From assembly GCF_014642405.1 (NCBI RefSeq), contig NZ_BMIN01000004.1:1-64000 (forward strand): a DNA stretch of 64,000 bases, written 5' to 3'. This document shows positions 62,395-64,000 of this stretch, piece by piece. Position numbers and translations under genes: made by a program. How positions within the stretch are numbered: position 1 is the stretch's first letter; the number at the start of each line of letters is the position of its first letter. The notes beneath the pieces are model-generated. The model saw only the letters and a list, made by a program, of their open reading frames with translations. It had not been told where the DNA came from and made no database searches. The stretch is from Pontibacillus salipaludis. Lineage in GTDB: Bacteria > Bacillota > Bacilli > Bacillales > BH030062.

Positions 62395-63327
62395 ATGGAA
62401 ACACAAACTAAAATCGGGAAGACGAACCTACTTGTCAATCCAATCGGCTTAGGTACGAATGCGGTTGGGGGCCATAACATCTACCCTGACCTAGATGAAC
62501 AAGTCGGGAAGGATTTAGTTAAGACTGCATTAAACAATGGTATAAACTTTTTAGATACTGCCTTTATCTATGGTCCTAAACGTTCTGAAGAGCTTATAGG
62601 TGAAGTTCTAAATGAAACTGGCAAACGTGAAGAAGTTATTTTGGCTACAAAGGGTGCTCACCAGTTCGTAGGAGAAGATGTAGTATTTGATAATTCTCCT
62701 GAGTTCTTAAAGGAAGCTGTTGAAAACAGTCTTAAACGACTTCAAACAGATTATATCGATTTATTCTATATTCACTTCCCTGATGAAAACACCCCAAAAG
62801 ATGAGGCCGTAAGAGCACTTAAAGAGCTGAAAGATGAGGGAAAAATCAGAGCAATTGGAGTTTCGAATTTCTCACTAGATCAATTAAAAGAGGCCAATAA
62901 AGAAGGACATGTGGATGTTGTTCAGGGAGAATATAACCTGTTACAACGTGACGCTGAGAAAGAATTACTCCCTTATATACAAGAAAATAACTTATCTTTT
63001 GTCCCATACTTTCCATTAGCTTCTGGTCTTCTTGCTGGTAAGTATGATAAGAACACAACATTTAACGATATTCGTGCTAACATGCCACACTTTCAAGGTG
63101 AACAGTTCGAAAAAAATCTAGAAAAGGTTGATCAAGTTCGAACAATTGCAGAGAACCATCAAGTTGAAGTAGCCCATGTTGTACTAGCTTGGTATTTAAC
63201 TCGAGATGGGATTGACACCATCATTCCAGGAGCCAAACGATCAGACCAAGTTGTGAATAACCTAAAAACACTAGATGTTCAGCTATCACAAGACGAAATC
63301 AATACAATTGACCGCATCTTCTCCTAA
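62395..63327 (+). CDS. aldo/keto reductase
   Basis: A 310-residue AKR with the catalytic tetrad: Asp54 and Tyr59 ([10 protein letters not shown]), Lys86 (ILATKGAH) and His near 126 (FYIHFPD). The cofactor end [11 protein letters not shown] is present. It reduces aldehydes or ketones with NADPH; YhdN/IolS-like. Close coupling with the MBL hydrolase gene suggests a joint detoxification role, which is inference. Confidence 0.88.
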   Translation: METQTKIGKTNLLVNPIGLGTNAVGGHNIYPDLDEQVGKDLVKTALNNGINFLDTAFIYGPKRSEELIGEVLNETGKREEVILATKGAHQFVGEDVVFDNSPEFLKEAVENSLKRLQTDYIDLFYIHFPDENTPKDEAVRALKELKDEGKIRAIGVSNFSLDQLKEANKEGHVDVVQGEYNLLQRDAEKELLPYIQENNLSFVPYFPLASGLLAGKYDKNTTFNDIRANMPHFQGEQFEKNLEKVDQVRTIAENHQVEVAHVVLAWYLTRDGIDTIIPGAKRSDQVVNNLKTLDVQLSQDEINTIDRIFS

Positions 63328-63333
63328 CCAAAA

Positions 63334-63369
63334 GCATGCACAGGCTCCTTAGCCTGTTCATGTTTTTTT
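63334..63369 (+). terminator. terminator of the aldo/keto reductase gene
   Basis: CATGCACAGGCT pairs with AGCCTGTTCATG followed by seven T. Confidence 0.85.
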
Positions 63370-63402
63370 ATTTGCTGAATTACCATGCAATTATCATCTA
63401 TT

Positions 63403-64000
63403 CCTCAATAGGGCAGGATTGTTGAAGACTTGAAGTAGAGGCTGAGTGTAAATGGGGCCGTTATTTTGTTGAGAGCTTGGGGTATCTGGGGAACGACTCG
63501 CTTTCCGCGGGCGGCCCCACACGATGTGGGATCGTTCGACGTTGGCTATTGACGTGACGGTTTTAATCGAACTTCCTCTTTCTTTTTAGAGCTTCCTCGG
63601 GAAAACCACCCTGCGGGCTCTCGTCGACCTCTTTCTCCCGCAGGAGGCTCCCCGTTTCCCAGAAACCCCTTATCAGAATATGAATAACGTCCCCTCAGCT
63701 CGAGTATGGAGGGACTTCAATAATCCATCCCCCCTAATTTAGCATGCTTTCGTTCCTTCTATATATGGCAAAGGTGGTTCGGGAAATTGCGAGACTCCTG
63801 CGGCAGTAGGAGCGAGTCTAGTTCCGGCGTGGAGGACCTAGCATGATAAGTCATCTTTTTTCCAAAGGCTAAACGCCTTTTCCAAAAAGCTGCCTTATCC
63901 GTACGGTCCTAGGCACCACGCCTGCACTTTTCAATCTAGGGGAGACCCCACAGAGAGCGAAAGCGAACGAGGAGGCTCCCCAGCTCGCCGCGGAAAGCGA
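63403..64000. repeat. mosaic palindromic repeat, copy C (cut by the window end)
   Basis: This copy has the same two palindromic modules as the element at 49963: module 1 about 63477-63670 and module 2 from about 63768 to beyond 64000. Module 1 is interrupted by about 85 bp that include the 48-bp stretch also found in copy A, and module 2 by about 120 bp (about 63825-63940) with ends GGCGTGG/CCACGCC. Its left flank (AATAGGG.AGGATTGTTGAAGACT) matches the complement of copy B's right flank. No gene is seen in it. Confidence 0.8.

Noticed and set aside
1-64000. Prophage, CRISPR-Cas, toxin-antitoxin or complete insertion sequence
   Set aside because: No structural phage genes, cas genes, direct-repeat arrays or transposase genes were found; the XRE gene at 58757 has no toxin partner.

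Overview
The window looks like a chromosomal segment of a low-GC, moderately halophilic or alkaliphilic-type Bacillaceae (Halobacillus/Pontibacillus-like; genus is inference). The reasons are acidic protein compositions, AGGAGG ribosome binding sites with frequent TTG/GTG starts, T-box and S-box leaders, and a gene order that follows the Bacillus subtilis leuS-ytpBA-ytoA-asnB-metK-pckA-ytmA-ytlACD-ytkD neighbourhood. No prophage, CRISPR array, tRNA gene or complete insertion sequence was seen.

Layout. 1-300: the very 5' end of a 16S rRNA gene (leftward) with two rrn promoters. 500-8250 (leftward): two rhodanese genes, leuS under a Leu T-box, a YtrA-like ABC transporter operon with its operator, and ytzC. 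8386-24800: the conserved block mnmM(ytqB), ytpB, ytpA, ytoA, a C39-like peptidase, asnB, metK with its SAM riboswitch, pckA with a CcpN-type operator, ytmA, the ytlACD transporter, ytkD and several small or secreted unknowns. 24900-29750: a Fur-controlled siderophore uptake cluster (ATPase, two permeases, FhuF-like reductase, divergent lipoprotein). 29850-38200: mixed single genes including an atypical kinase, ypjP, fosB, fabI, a peroxiredoxin, an EamA transporter, a DAO-type oxidoreductase and a LysR/YczE-like divergent pair. 38200-41520: nitrogen and amino acid genes, namely an NSS transporter under a Phe-specific T-box and a stand-alone glutamine synthetase with two GlnR boxes. 41500-47000: azoR with an MhqR-like box, then secreted or anchored proteins. 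47150-50580: nadE, a nicotinamidase-like hydrolase, an epimerase-like protein and a 571-bp non-autonomous element. 50630-54930: cstA with a small coupled gene, next to a LytS/LytT-type two-component system. 55000-64000: cydDC with a Rex-type box, a XRE autoregulator, three redox enzymes, an MBL hydrolase and a second mosaic palindromic repeat that runs off the window.

The most notable items are: (1) a MITE-like element at 49963-50533 with inverted ends and a perfect 8-bp target duplication that separates a gene from its terminator, related to two other mosaic palindromic copies at about 45222 and 63403; (2) an NSS transporter whose T-box specifier reads Phe; (3) a lone glutamine synthetase with Asp at the position of the feedback residue Arg62; (4) the overlapping convergent C39/asnB pair whose terminators lie in each other's coding sequence; (5) a CstA-type transporter beside LytS/LytT with a TAATG-coupled 48-residue protein. 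No clearly new multi-gene defence or biosynthetic system was found.
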